From: SZAS-103 sp043747745
GTDB taxonomy: Bacteria; Pseudomonadota; Gammaproteobacteria; Xanthomonadales; Xanthomonadaceae
Length of the DNA: 64,000 nucleotides
Direction of reading: 5' to 3'
NCBI GenBank assembly: GCA_043747745.1
Contig: JAYTOP010000017.1
Location: 1 to 64,000, forward strand
Part shown: piece after piece, positions 26,251 through 37,789 of the stretch
Numbering within the stretch: position 1 is the stretch's first letter
Layout: each line of letters starts with the position of its first letter
The notes under the pieces: generated by a model
The model's database searches: none
The model's input: the letters and a program-made list of their open reading frames with translations, nothing else
Told to the model about the DNA's origin: nothing
Program-made: the position numbers and the translations under genes

Positions 26251-27698
26251 TGCAAGACCTCGTCGGTTGTCCTCAAGGCGTACGCATGCGATGCGTCGAT
26301 CTCCGCGCGCAATGCTGCGAGCTTGTCGGCAAGCCCATCGCGGTAAAACAGGTTGAAGGTGTCGAACGGGACGATCTTCCCATCCGGCTGCGCGATGTGC
26401 ACGCAACTCTTCTTGACCGCGCGCAGGTCGAAGCCGTGCGCGTCGATGAAGGCCATGATCAGCACCCGGAATACATTTCGATAACCGATTTCGGCTGGTG
26501 CTTGTACCTGCGGCAGGCAGCACAGCAGGTCCGATAGCGAACATGCCTGGCCCTCAGGCGAATGGTTGGTCGCGAACAGTTTGAACACGTGTTCACGCAA
26601 TTCCTCGTCGCGCTCGACGACGATCGTGTTGCGGCCCGCGTTGATGAGGGTGTCCTGTGGGATCAGTCCAGTCAGCGGCACCACGGTTTCGCCGAGCTTG
26701 AGCGCATAGCCCATGGCAAGGCAGTCCGGATTGCACGGCACCGGGATGATGTCATCGGGCTTGAAGTGCGGGCTCTGTTCGAGGATGCGGCGGCGCACTT
26801 CGGTCAGCGTCAGCCGGTTGACCGCTGGATTGAAATTCTCGGCGCGGCCTGCGTGCTGGATCGGCTGGAAGGTCACGCCGCGCACGCAGGGCTGCTGCAG
26901 CGCGAAGTCGATGATGTCGCCGAGTTCGTGGTCGTTGAGTCCTTTCTTGACCGTGACGACGAGCGTGGTCGAGATGTCGTGCCTGTTGAGCTGCTCCAGC
27001 GCGCGCAAGCGGATGTCGCGCAGCCGTGCGCCACGCAACTCCTGGTGCACTTCGTCGCGCAGCGAATCGAATTGCAGGTACAACTCGAAGCCGGGCATGT
27101 AGGTCGCGAGTCGCTCCACGAACTCGAGTTCTTTCGCGATGCGCAGGCCGTTGGTGTTGACCATCAGGTGACGGATCGGCCGCCTGCGCGCGGCATCGAG
27201 GATCTCGAAGAACTGCGGATGCAAGGTCGGCTCGCCGCCGGAAATCTGCACGACATCGGGTTCGCCCTCGTTCGCGACGACCGCATCGAGCATGCGTTCG
27301 ATCGTCGCCATGTCGCGGAAGCCGGGCCGGTGCGGGCCCGAATCGGCATAGCAGATCGGGCAGCGCAGGTTGCAGTGGTCGGTGACTTCGATCAGCGTCA
27401 GGCAGGAGTGCTGCATGTGCTCGGGACACAGACCGCAATCGTAGGGACACCCCCAGCGACGCTCGGTATTGAACTGCCGTGGAAGTTCCGGCGGCTTGAT
27501 GAAACGCTCGCGTGCCATCCGGTAATAGGCCGCGTCGTCGGCGATCAGCACGCGTTCGCGACCGTGGTGCGGACACCATTTTTCGAGATAGACGCGTTCG
27601 TCCTTGATCAGGATGCTGGCCTCGACCCGTCGCAGGCATGTCGTGCAGACCGATACCGCATGGTCGTAGTACAGATACGGTCGTACCTTGGCTCCCAC
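26247..27698 (-). CDS. MJ0619/Tes-like radical SAM enzyme
   Basis: 483 residues. The N-terminus has cysteine pairs (VCTTC about 18-21, WCPHHG about 42) and a second metal-site motif CPYDCGLCPEHMQHSC (84-99). The canonical radical SAM CX3CX2C is CNLRCPIC (109-116), followed by VVQISGGEPTLHPQF and a TIM-barrel with VNTNGLRIA and LYLQFDSL. A conserved C-terminal part reads VPCNPDC and QACSLSDLLCCLPQV. This layout matches archaeal MJ0619, which was assigned first to pterin methylation and later, as I recall, shown to be tetraether lipid synthase (Tes). The bacterial substrate is unknown. GTG 27698 is preceded by AAGGAG and starts one base after the Lgt-like stop. Overlaps the membrane-protein gene. 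Confidence 0.85.
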   Translation of the reverse strand: MGAKVRPYLYYDHAVSVCTTCLRRVEASILIKDERVYLEKWCPHHGRERVLIADDAAYYRMARERFIKPPELPRQFNTERRWGCPYDCGLCPEHMQHSCLTLIEVTDHCNLRCPICYADSGPHRPGFRDMATIERMLDAVVANEGEPDVVQISGGEPTLHPQFFEILDAARRRPIRHLMVNTNGLRIAKELEFVERLATYMPGFELYLQFDSLRDEVHQELRGARLRDIRLRALEQLNRHDISTTLVVTVKKGLNDHELGDIIDFALQQPCVRGVTFQPIQHAGRAENFNPAVNRLTLTEVRRRILEQSPHFKPDDIIPVPCNPDCLAMGYALKLGETVVPLTGLIPQDTLINAGRNTIVVERDEELREHVFKLFATNHSPEGQACSLSDLLCCLPQVQAPAEIGYRNVFRVLIMAFIDAHGFDLRAVKKSCVHIAQPDGKIVPFDTFNLFYRDGLADKLAALRAEIDASHAYALRTTDEVLQ

Positions 27699-27699
27699 G

Positions 27700-28452
27700 T
27701 CAACTCCTTGCTGCAGGTTCGCGAGCGACCATCGCGCGTACGATGCGCGGCAGTTGCGGCAGATAGTAGGCCAATCCGGCGATGCACAGCAGCTGGATGC
27801 CGCAGAGTCCGAACGGGTATGCGTACGGTACCGGCTTGATCGCATCGACGAGCAGGCGGAACAGCAGGTATCCGGCCATGAACAGGCGGAAGCGATCGCC
27901 CGCGCGCTGCAATCGCGATCCGCGCATTTCGAGGAGCAGCAACCAAAACGTGAGGAAGACGATTTCGTAAAGCTGGGTCGGATGCCGCGGAATCCCGTCG
28001 CCGAAATCCACACCCCAGGGCAGGTGCGTCGGATTGCCGTAGGTGTGGTCGGACAGGCCGGACAGGAAGCAGCCGACGCGGCCGATCATCATCCCTACCG
28101 CGAGCGGCCGCACGAAGGCATCGCCGCTGGATTCGCGGATTCCTGCAATGCGCTTTGCGAGTTCGACGCCGACCAGGCCGCCGAGCAGCGCACCGACGAT
28201 CGACTTGCCTTCGAGCAGGTGCCGCCAGTCGGGGAAATTCGTGAACGCCGCGAGTGGATCGTCGAGCCAGAACGCGAGCTTCGCACCGAGCGCCGCACCG
28301 ACGATCGCACCGACGCCGACTGCGACGCTGCGATCCGGATCGTTCAATGCCGGCAATGCCAGCCGGCGGCGTTCGCGCAGGAACAGGCGAAAGCCGATCG
28401 CATACGCGAGCAATTCGAATACCGTGTGCAGGACGACCGGCGAGGGCTGCAC
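27700..28452 (-). CDS. Lgt-family (prolipoprotein diacylglyceryl transferase-like) membrane protein
   Basis: 250 residues, several membrane helices. Lgt landmarks are LEGKSIVGALLGGLVGVELA, GMMIGRVGCFLSGLSDHTYG, THLPWGVDFGDG and PRHPTQLYEIVF. The usual GRIGNFINGE of true Lgt is changed (Asn to Cys, and no Glu at the end), which suggests a paralog with another acceptor rather than the housekeeping enzyme. GTG 28452 (VQPSPVVLHTVFELL) is the first plausible start after the oxygenase stop, 8 bases away. Placed directly before the radical SAM gene, it probably acts on a lipid or lipidated substrate of the same pathway. Confidence 0.8.
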   Translation of the reverse strand: MQPSPVVLHTVFELLAYAIGFRLFLRERRRLALPALNDPDRSVAVGVGAIVGAALGAKLAFWLDDPLAAFTNFPDWRHLLEGKSIVGALLGGLVGVELAKRIAGIRESSGDAFVRPLAVGMMIGRVGCFLSGLSDHTYGNPTHLPWGVDFGDGIPRHPTQLYEIVFLTFWLLLLEMRGSRLQRAGDRFRLFMAGYLLFRLLVDAIKPVPYAYPFGLCGIQLLCIAGLAYYLPQLPRIVRAMVAREPAARS

Positions 28453-28460
28453 GAAGGCGG

Positions 28461-29213
28461 TCAGTCGCGATGCGCTTTGTTCACGCTGCGCCGTGCGCCG
28501 AGCCAGCGGTCGAGTGGGCCGCACACGCGCTTGAACAGGCGCTGCATGTGGCCGCGCCGGGTCTTGCGCTCGAGCGCGTCGCGATCGGCGAGCCAGGCGA
28601 ACTGGATCACCCGGCGTTCGCCTTCGAACGGCAGGTGGCCGTGGAAGGAATTCTCGGAACGACGGAACGCGACCAGGGTTCCGTACAGCGGCGGGATTTC
28701 CGGGGTCAGCAGGGACTCGATGTCCTTGTCGTTGGCGAGCAGTCGCAGGTTGCCTGCGCTGCGCGGGTTTTCAACAGCCGAGCGGCTGGTGATCCAGTCG
28801 TAGTTGAGATACATCAGTGCTGATGCGATCTTCGAGCGGCTGTCGGTATGGATCGTGCCGTGGCGCTTGTTCAGGCGCGTGCAGATGGTGACGAGTACCG
28901 GCAAATCCGACATGTGCGCAACGCCGAGGCGTTCGCCGAGTGCATCAGCGAGCGCAGGCGCAGTGATTTCCGCGATCAAATGGTTAAGTTCCGCGCCGCA
29001 GTCGGCCGGTTGGTGCGGGATGAATCCCGCCTGTTTCGCCGCCGGGAATCCATCGCGCAATGCTGTCCGTGCCGCGACATCGACGACATCGGTCGCGATC
29101 AGGTACGCGAACGGCGCGCGCGCCTCGCGCACATCGGGTGCGGACAAGCGCTCGGGACGCAGCAGCGATACGCCTGCGGTCACGGATTCGACGCGGTCGG
29201 GCATGGTCGCCAT
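28461..29213 (-). CDS. 2-oxoglutarate/Fe(II)-dependent oxygenase-like protein
   Basis: 250 residues. The double-stranded beta-helix signature is visible: HTDSRSK with H122-x-D124 as iron ligands, SALMYLNYDW, LVAFRRSENSFHGHLPFEGERR with the distal His at 191 or 193 and Arg 200/201 for 2-oxoglutarate, then VIQFAWL. The N-terminal half resembles prolyl-hydroxylase-type proteins. The target is unknown. ATG 29213 or 29204 may be used. First gene of the minus-strand set with the Lgt-like and radical SAM genes, divergent from carA. Confidence 0.75.
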   Translation of the reverse strand: MATMPDRVESVTAGVSLLRPERLSAPDVREARAPFAYLIATDVVDVAARTALRDGFPAAKQAGFIPHQPADCGAELNHLIAEITAPALADALGERLGVAHMSDLPVLVTICTRLNKRHGTIHTDSRSKIASALMYLNYDWITSRSAVENPRSAGNLRLLANDKDIESLLTPEIPPLYGTLVAFRRSENSFHGHLPFEGERRVIQFAWLADRDALERKTRRGHMQRLFKRVCGPLDRWLGARRSVNKAHRD

Positions 29214-29399
29214 GGCTGGATTCTACGTCGGAATGGTGGCTTTTCGATGCGCCTGTGTCGGCTTTCGGGGCAGCCGTAATTGGACAGTCAGGGCGCCGAC
29301 CTTTATCATTCTCGCTCGCCCGAACCCCTGATTCCGCAGCGTCATCCGACGCCGCCGGACAGCGACTCTGCACCCCGCATAACCACAGGCGAACTCTGC

Positions 29400-30542
29400 G
29401 TGACTCGAACCGGATTCCTTGCACTCGAAGACGGCACAGTGTTCGAGGGCATTTCCGTGGGTGCGGACGGCCAAAGCGTCGGCGAGGTGGTGTTCAACAC
29501 TGCGCTGACCGGCTATCAGGAAATCCTGACCGATCCGTCCTACGCGCGCCAACTGGTCACCCTGACCTGCCCGCACATCGGCAACACCGGCTGCACCACG
29601 CAGGACGACGAAGCAGCGCGCGTCTGGGCCGCCGGCCTGATCGTCCGCGACGTACCTCGCCGCCCGAGCAGTTGGCGCAGCCAGGTCGCACTGCCCGAAT
29701 GGCTCGCCGCACGCGGCGTGGTCGCGTTGGCCGGCATCGACACCCGCAAGCTCACGCGCCTGTTGCGCGATGGCGGCGCGCAGAACGCGTGTCTTGCATC
29801 CGGCGAGGGCATGGACCGCGACCACGCGATCGAAGCCGCGCGCAAGTTCCCCGGCCTCAACGGTATGGACCTCGCCTGTGAGGTCAGCACCACCGAAACC
29901 TATGAGTGGTTGGAAGGATCGCTCGACCTCGACAGCGGCACGTTTGCGCGCAGTGATGCTCGCTTCCATGTCGTTGCCTACGATTTCGGCGTCAAGCGCA
30001 ACATCCTGCGCCTGCTGGCCGACCGCGGCTGTCGCATCACTGTGGTGCCCGCGCAGACGCCGGCCGAGCAGGTGTTCGCGATGAAACCGGACGGGGTGTT
30101 CCTGTCCAACGGCCCCGGCGATCCAGCGCCCTGCGATTACGCGATCGCCGCGATCCGCGACTTCGTTGCCGCGAAGATCCCGACCTTCGGCATCTGCCTC
30201 GGCCACCAGCTACTCGCGCTCGCGATCGGCGCGCGCACCATGAAGATGAAGTTCGGCCACCACGGCGGCAACCATCCGGTGCAGGATCTGAGCCCTGACG
30301 ACAAGGGTCGTCGCCGGGTGATGATCACCGCGCAGAACCACGGCTTCGCAGTTGATGAACCGACCTTGCCGGCCAATGCGCGCGTGACCCATCGCTCGCT
30401 GTTCGACGGCAGCAACCAGGGCATCGAACTCATCGATGCGCCCGTATTCTCGTTCCAGGGGCATCCAGAGGCTTCGCCTGGGCCGCACGACATCGGTGGA
30501 CTGTTCGATCGTTTCATCGCATCCATGGAGAAGCCGCGATGA
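29400..30542 (+). CDS. carA: Carbamoyl-phosphate synthase small subunit
   Basis: Glutamine amidotransferase subunit, 380 residues. FNTALTGYQEILTDPSYARQ and IDTRKLTRLLRD lie in the N-terminal domain. The class I amidotransferase domain shows VVAYDFGVKRNILRLL, FLSNGPGDPAPCDYA, FGICLGHQLLALAIGA (catalytic Cys), KFGHHGGNHPV and FSFQGHPEASPGPHD (His/Glu). GTG 29400 is preferred because VTRTGFLALEDGTVFEG is the family start, though its ribosome site is weak. Makes carbamoyl phosphate for pyrimidines and, where the pathway works, arginine. Confidence 0.93.
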   Translation: MTRTGFLALEDGTVFEGISVGADGQSVGEVVFNTALTGYQEILTDPSYARQLVTLTCPHIGNTGCTTQDDEAARVWAAGLIVRDVPRRPSSWRSQVALPEWLAARGVVALAGIDTRKLTRLLRDGGAQNACLASGEGMDRDHAIEAARKFPGLNGMDLACEVSTTETYEWLEGSLDLDSGTFARSDARFHVVAYDFGVKRNILRLLADRGCRITVVPAQTPAEQVFAMKPDGVFLSNGPGDPAPCDYAIAAIRDFVAAKIPTFGICLGHQLLALAIGARTMKMKFGHHGGNHPVQDLSPDDKGRRRVMITAQNHGFAVDEPTLPANARVTHRSLFDGSNQGIELIDAPVFSFQGHPEASPGPHDIGGLFDRFIASMEKPR

Positions 30543-31129
30543 TCCGCACCAGTCGTTTCACCTCATGCCTCGCGGGTGTCCTCCTTGCGCTCCTGCCCAT
30601 GACTGCATTTGCCGAGCCGCCGACTGCGGAAGACATCGCCGCAGTCGAACACATGTTCGGCTTTGACCAGTTAATGACCATCTTGCTGGATCGAACGTAT
30701 ATCAGTCCGAAGGAGTACGGCCCGCTTGACGAGACGCAGCTTGCTTGTGTGAAGAACGAGGCGATGCCAGTGTTCCACGCCAAGGTCGATGATCTGTTCG
30801 CACAGTTGTTTGCGAACCGGGAGATCGTCGCCGAATGGGTCCGGTTCGCGGGCACCGGCGGTGGCGGCAAATTCCTGGATTTCCTGCGGCAAGGCGTTGT
30901 CGCGAAGGCCAGCGATCTGCCGGCGCCTACTGACGCTGAATTGGATGCCTACTTGGACAAAGGCGAATGGGCTGAGGTCGATGCCTTTTTGCACACACCG
31001 GCAGGGTCCGCTGTCGTTGGCGGCATGTCGAAATTGCAAACATTTGATTCACCCGAAACAGTCGCTGCGCTCAAACTCGAGGTTAAGCAGCGCTGCGCAA
31101 TCAAGTTTGGTGACAACAGTACCCATTGA
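30539..31129 (+). CDS. Secreted protein (DUF2059-like) lodged between carA and carB
   Basis: 196 residues with signal peptide (FTSCLAGVLLALLPMTAFAE). The mature protein is helical; the C-terminal part DAELDAYLDKGEWAEVDAFL and HTPAGSAVVGGMSKLQ resembles the DUF2059 motif of a helix followed by a short F-x-x-SPAG-x-K segment. ATG 30539 overlaps the carA stop (ATGA), so it is translated with carA, and carB begins 49 bases later. A periplasmic protein inside carAB is unusual. Function unknown. Confidence 0.7.
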   Translation: MIRTSRFTSCLAGVLLALLPMTAFAEPPTAEDIAAVEHMFGFDQLMTILLDRTYISPKEYGPLDETQLACVKNEAMPVFHAKVDDLFAQLFANREIVAEWVRFAGTGGGGKFLDFLRQGVVAKASDLPAPTDAELDAYLDKGEWAEVDAFLHTPAGSAVVGGMSKLQTFDSPETVAALKLEVKQRCAIKFGDNSTH

Positions 31130-31178
31130 TCATTCGATGCCGACCTGTGCCACAACCACCTAAATTGAGCGTCCGAGC

Positions 31179-34445
<3,267 letters not shown>

Positions 34446-34460
34446 CTTACAGGATCAGTG

Positions 34461-34566
34461 CCATGAACGACAAAGGGAAATCGACATGCGCTCCGCTTCT
34501 AGCCAAAGGTCGCGCAGTGGCTGCGTGCATGCCATGAACAACTCAAGGAAATCGACATGCGCTCGC
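34461..34566 (+). repeat. Imperfect duplication of the greA leader
   Basis: About 35 bases beginning CCATGAAC and ending ATCGACATGCGCTC occur at 34461-34495 and again at 34532-34566, 71 bases apart, with few mismatches. The second copy contains AAGGAAATCGAC and the real greA ATG (34557). The first copy carries the same ATGCGCTC but opens no long frame. Confidence 0.7.
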
Positions 34567-35033
34567 CACTGACCATCAAGGGCGCAAAGCGCCTGCGCGC
34601 CGAACTTGAACGACTGAAATCGGTCGAGCGCCCGCGCGTGATCGAAGCGATCGCCGAGGCGCGTGCCCATGGCGATCTCAAGGAAAACGCCGAATACCAC
34701 GCTGCGCGTGAGCAGCAGGGCTTCATCGAGGGCCGCATCAAGGAGCTCGAAAGCACACTGAGCAATGCGCAACTGATCGATGTCGCGAATCTCAACGCAG
34801 GTTCGCGGGTCGTGTTCGGAGCGATCGTGGAACTCGCGGATGTCGAGACCGACGACCGCCGCAGCTACCAGATCGTTGGCGATCTCGAATCCGACATCAA
34901 GCAGCGCCTGATCTCGATTTCCTCACCCATCGCGCGCGCACTGATCGGCAAGCACGAGGGCGATACGATCACCATCGATGCGCCCGCAGGCAAGCGCGAT
35001 TTCGAGATCGTCGGCGTCAGTTACGAGAGCTGA
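34557..35033 (+). CDS. greA: Transcription elongation factor GreA
   Basis: 158 residues. Coiled-coil (KRLRAELERLKSVERPRVIEAIAEARAHGDLKENAEYHAAREQQG region with the acidic tip DLKENAEY) and FKBP-like C-domain (GSRVVFGAIVEL, SISSPIARALIGKHEGD, FEIVGVSY). It rescues backtracked RNA polymerase. ATG 34557 follows AAGGAAATCGAC. Conserved position between carB and the rpfE-recJ pair. Confidence 0.95.
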   Translation: MRSPLTIKGAKRLRAELERLKSVERPRVIEAIAEARAHGDLKENAEYHAAREQQGFIEGRIKELESTLSNAQLIDVANLNAGSRVVFGAIVELADVETDDRRSYQIVGDLESDIKQRLISISSPIARALIGKHEGDTITIDAPAGKRDFEIVGVSYES

Positions 35034-35037
35034 CGTC

Positions 35038-35994
35038 ATGCCGCTGCTGACCTTGCTGCTGCCGGCACGCACGCGCTTTCGCGGACAGTCGCTGCCGCTG
35101 GATCTGGGTCGCGTGCTGGGTCGCGCGGATCGCTCAACCGATGCGCCCGCTGGCCTCAAGGCGCAGCTGCAGCGCCATTTCGACGTGATTCCAAGGCAAT
35201 GTCCGGAAGCGCCGATCACACGCCAGCTCGATGCGCATGATGCGATCCACAATGCGTGGCTGCGCGCCGATCCGGCTTACATGCAGGCCGACATCAATGG
35301 TGGGCGCATGCTCGTCTGTGGCGAGCTTGGATTGTCCAGCGAGGACTGCGAGGCATTGCTGGTACCGCTCAAACTGCTGTTCGGCGACGAAGGCTTCCCG
35401 ATTTCCGCTCCAGTGCCGCAACGCTGGTACCTGATGCTGCCGCGCGAGTGCAAACTCCCGGCGTTCCCGCCGCCTGAGGATGTGCTCGGCGACGATCTGG
35501 AACCGCACCTTCCCGCAGGCGATCTCGGGCGACGTTGGCGGCGGTTGCTCAACGAAGCGCAGGTGATCCTGCACAACCATCCGTTGAATGCTGCACGCAT
35601 CGTGCGTGGCCAGCCGCCGGTGAACTCGTTGTGGTTCTGGGGTGGCGGCGTACTGCCGGATTTCGTGCGCACGGACCATGCATCGGTTTACGGCGATGAA
35701 GCATTCCTGCGTGGCCTGGCAGAGCTTGCAAAAGAGCCGCTACGCGCATTGCCTTCGCGCTATGCGGCAACGCTGCGCGAAGGCAATGCACTGATCGATC
35801 TGCGTGCGCTGCGCGATGCGGCTGCGCTCGCAAACGACTGGGTGTTGCCAGCGACGGCAGCATTGCGTGGCGACGATCGCCTGCAACTCGATTTCACCGA
35901 TGGCAGCAGCTTCACGCTCGCACGTTCGCAGCGCTGGCGTTTCTGGCGCAGTGGATTGACGCATCTGGTCGAGCCGGATCGGCGGACTGGGTGA
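35038..35994 (+). CDS. rpfE: RpfE-like protein
   Basis: 318 residues. In Xanthomonas rpfE lies between greA and recJ in the rpf region and has a mild effect on extracellular enzymes and DSF; its biochemical role is unknown. Recognisable features are LPLDLGRVLGRADR, NGGRMLVCGELGLS, WYLMLPRECKLPAFPPPEDVLGDDL and HPLNAARIVRGQPPVNSLWFWGGG. The last recalls the cofactor-independent phosphoglycerate mutase-like annotation often given to it. It starts 4 bases after the greA stop, and its TGA overlaps the GTG of recJ. Confidence 0.8.
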   Translation: MPLLTLLLPARTRFRGQSLPLDLGRVLGRADRSTDAPAGLKAQLQRHFDVIPRQCPEAPITRQLDAHDAIHNAWLRADPAYMQADINGGRMLVCGELGLSSEDCEALLVPLKLLFGDEGFPISAPVPQRWYLMLPRECKLPAFPPPEDVLGDDLEPHLPAGDLGRRWRRLLNEAQVILHNHPLNAARIVRGQPPVNSLWFWGGGVLPDFVRTDHASVYGDEAFLRGLAELAKEPLRALPSRYAATLREGNALIDLRALRDAAALANDWVLPATAALRGDDRLQLDFTDGSSFTLARSQRWRFWRSGLTHLVEPDRRTG

Positions 35995-37682
35995 GCGCAC
36001 TGCAGATTGTGCGTCGTGCAGTGCCTTCACTGGGAGACTGGCCCGACCAAGTCCCGCCCGTGCTGCGTCGTATCTATGCCGCACGCGGCGTCGCCACGTT
36101 TGCGGAAACGCAGTTGCGATTGGCCGACCTGTTGCATCCGGATTTGCTGGGCGGACTCGACGCAGCGACTACGTTGTTGGCCGACGCGATCAGGACGAAC
36201 CGTCACATCGTGATCGTCGGCGATTTCGACTGCGACGGCGCGACCGGTACTGCAGTCGGCGTGCGTGGGCTGCGCATGCTCGGTGCGCAGCGCGTGAGTT
36301 TCCAGGTGCCGCATCGCGTGCTGCACGGATACGGTTTGACGCCTGCCTTGGTCGAGGTCATGCGTCCGCTGCAACCCGACCTGATCGTGACCGTCGACAA
36401 CGGAATTGCGTCGCACGCTGGCGTTGCGGCCGCCAAGTCGCTGGGCTGGGATGTGCTGATTACCGATCACCATCTGCCTGGTGCGACCTTGCCCTTTGCC
36501 GATGCGATTGTGAATGCAAATCTCGTGGGCGACCTTTTTCCGAGCAAGGCGCTTGCCGGAGTCGGCGTGCTGTTCTATCTGCTGCTGGCGACGCGGCGCA
36601 AGATGCAATTCGATCAGCAACCGGATTTGTCGTCGCTATTGGATCTGGTCGCAGTCGGCACTGTCGCCGACATGGTGCCGCTGGATGCGAACAATCGCGT
36701 GCTGGTGTCGGCGGGATTGCGGCGCATGCGCGAGGGACGCTGCCAACCCGGACTGCGTGCACTCGCCGATGTCGCCGGACGCAAGCTCGAGCGGCTCAAC
36801 GCGAGCGACATCGGTTTCTCCATCGCGCCGCGCATCAATGCAGCAGGACGCCTTGAGGACATGGCGATCGGCATCGAATGCCTGTTGACCGACGATCCGA
36901 CGCAAGCTGCCGAGCTTGCGCATACGCTCGATGCGATCAATGGCGAGCGTCGCGGCGTGCAGCAGCAGATGCTCGAACAGGCCGAGCAGATCACCGCATT
37001 GGCGGGCGATGCCGTCGAAGCGGCGGCTGTGTGCGTGTTCGATCCCGACTGGCATCCGGGCGTGATCGGGCTGGTCGCATCGAAATTGAAGGAGAAGTTG
37101 CATCGCCCGGTGATTGCGTTCTCGCCATCCGAGCCCGACAGCGATGAGTTGCGCGGTTCGGCGCGTTCGATTTTGGGATTTCACATCCGCGATGCGCTGG
37201 CTGCTGTGGATGCGACGCACCCGGGCTTGATCGTGCGCTTCGGTGGCCACGCAATGGCCGCAGGCATGAGCATGCAGCGCGATCGACTGGAAACATTCAT
37301 CGCTGCATTCAAGTCGCATGCAGAGGCAACGCTCGATCCTGCGTTGTTGCGCCGCGAATTGATCAGCGATGGTGCGCTTGAGGCCGACGAAATGACCTAT
37401 GCCATGGCGCAAACCCTGCGCGATGCTGGCCCGTGGGGGCAGGGATTTCCAGAGCCGCTGTTTGATGGTGCGTTCGACGTATTGACCTGGCGCGTCGTCG
37501 GCGAGCGCCACCTCAAATTCGAACTAGCTCATGCCGGGCTGCGGCTCAACGCCATCGAGTTCGGCGGCTGGGATGGCACTGCTCCGCCCGAACGCATTCG
37601 CATTGCTTACCGACTGGAGCCGGACGACTGGCGCGACCGGGAGTCGGTGCAACTGGTCGTCGTGCATCGCGAATCGGCATGA
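35991..37682 (+). CDS. recJ: Single-stranded-DNA-specific exonuclease RecJ
   Basis: 563 residues. DHH phosphoesterase motifs: VIVGDFDCDGATGTAVGVRG, LIVTVDNGIASHAG, VLITDHHLPGATLP, FYLLLATRR, GTVADMVPLDANNR and, in DHHA1, CVFDPDWHPGVIGLVASKLKEK and RFGGHAMAAGMSM. The OB-like end is present. GTG 35991 overlaps the rpfE stop (GTGA), which decides the start. 5'-3' exonuclease in recombination and mismatch repair. Confidence 0.95.
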   Translation: MSALQIVRRAVPSLGDWPDQVPPVLRRIYAARGVATFAETQLRLADLLHPDLLGGLDAATTLLADAIRTNRHIVIVGDFDCDGATGTAVGVRGLRMLGAQRVSFQVPHRVLHGYGLTPALVEVMRPLQPDLIVTVDNGIASHAGVAAAKSLGWDVLITDHHLPGATLPFADAIVNANLVGDLFPSKALAGVGVLFYLLLATRRKMQFDQQPDLSSLLDLVAVGTVADMVPLDANNRVLVSAGLRRMREGRCQPGLRALADVAGRKLERLNASDIGFSIAPRINAAGRLEDMAIGIECLLTDDPTQAAELAHTLDAINGERRGVQQQMLEQAEQITALAGDAVEAAAVCVFDPDWHPGVIGLVASKLKEKLHRPVIAFSPSEPDSDELRGSARSILGFHIRDALAAVDATHPGLIVRFGGHAMAAGMSMQRDRLETFIAAFKSHAEATLDPALLRRELISDGALEADEMTYAMAQTLRDAGPWGQGFPEPLFDGAFDVLTWRVVGERHLKFELAHAGLRLNAIEFGGWDGTAPPERIRIAYRLEPDDWRDRESVQLVVVHRESA

Positions 37683-37789
37683 TGCGCGCGTCATGTCGGA
37701 CGGACACCCGCGGTTCGTCATCGACTTAACCCCATTGCCGCGGCCGCCGCGTTGGCATCGCGGATCGTTCAATCAGGGAAGGGCTCATC

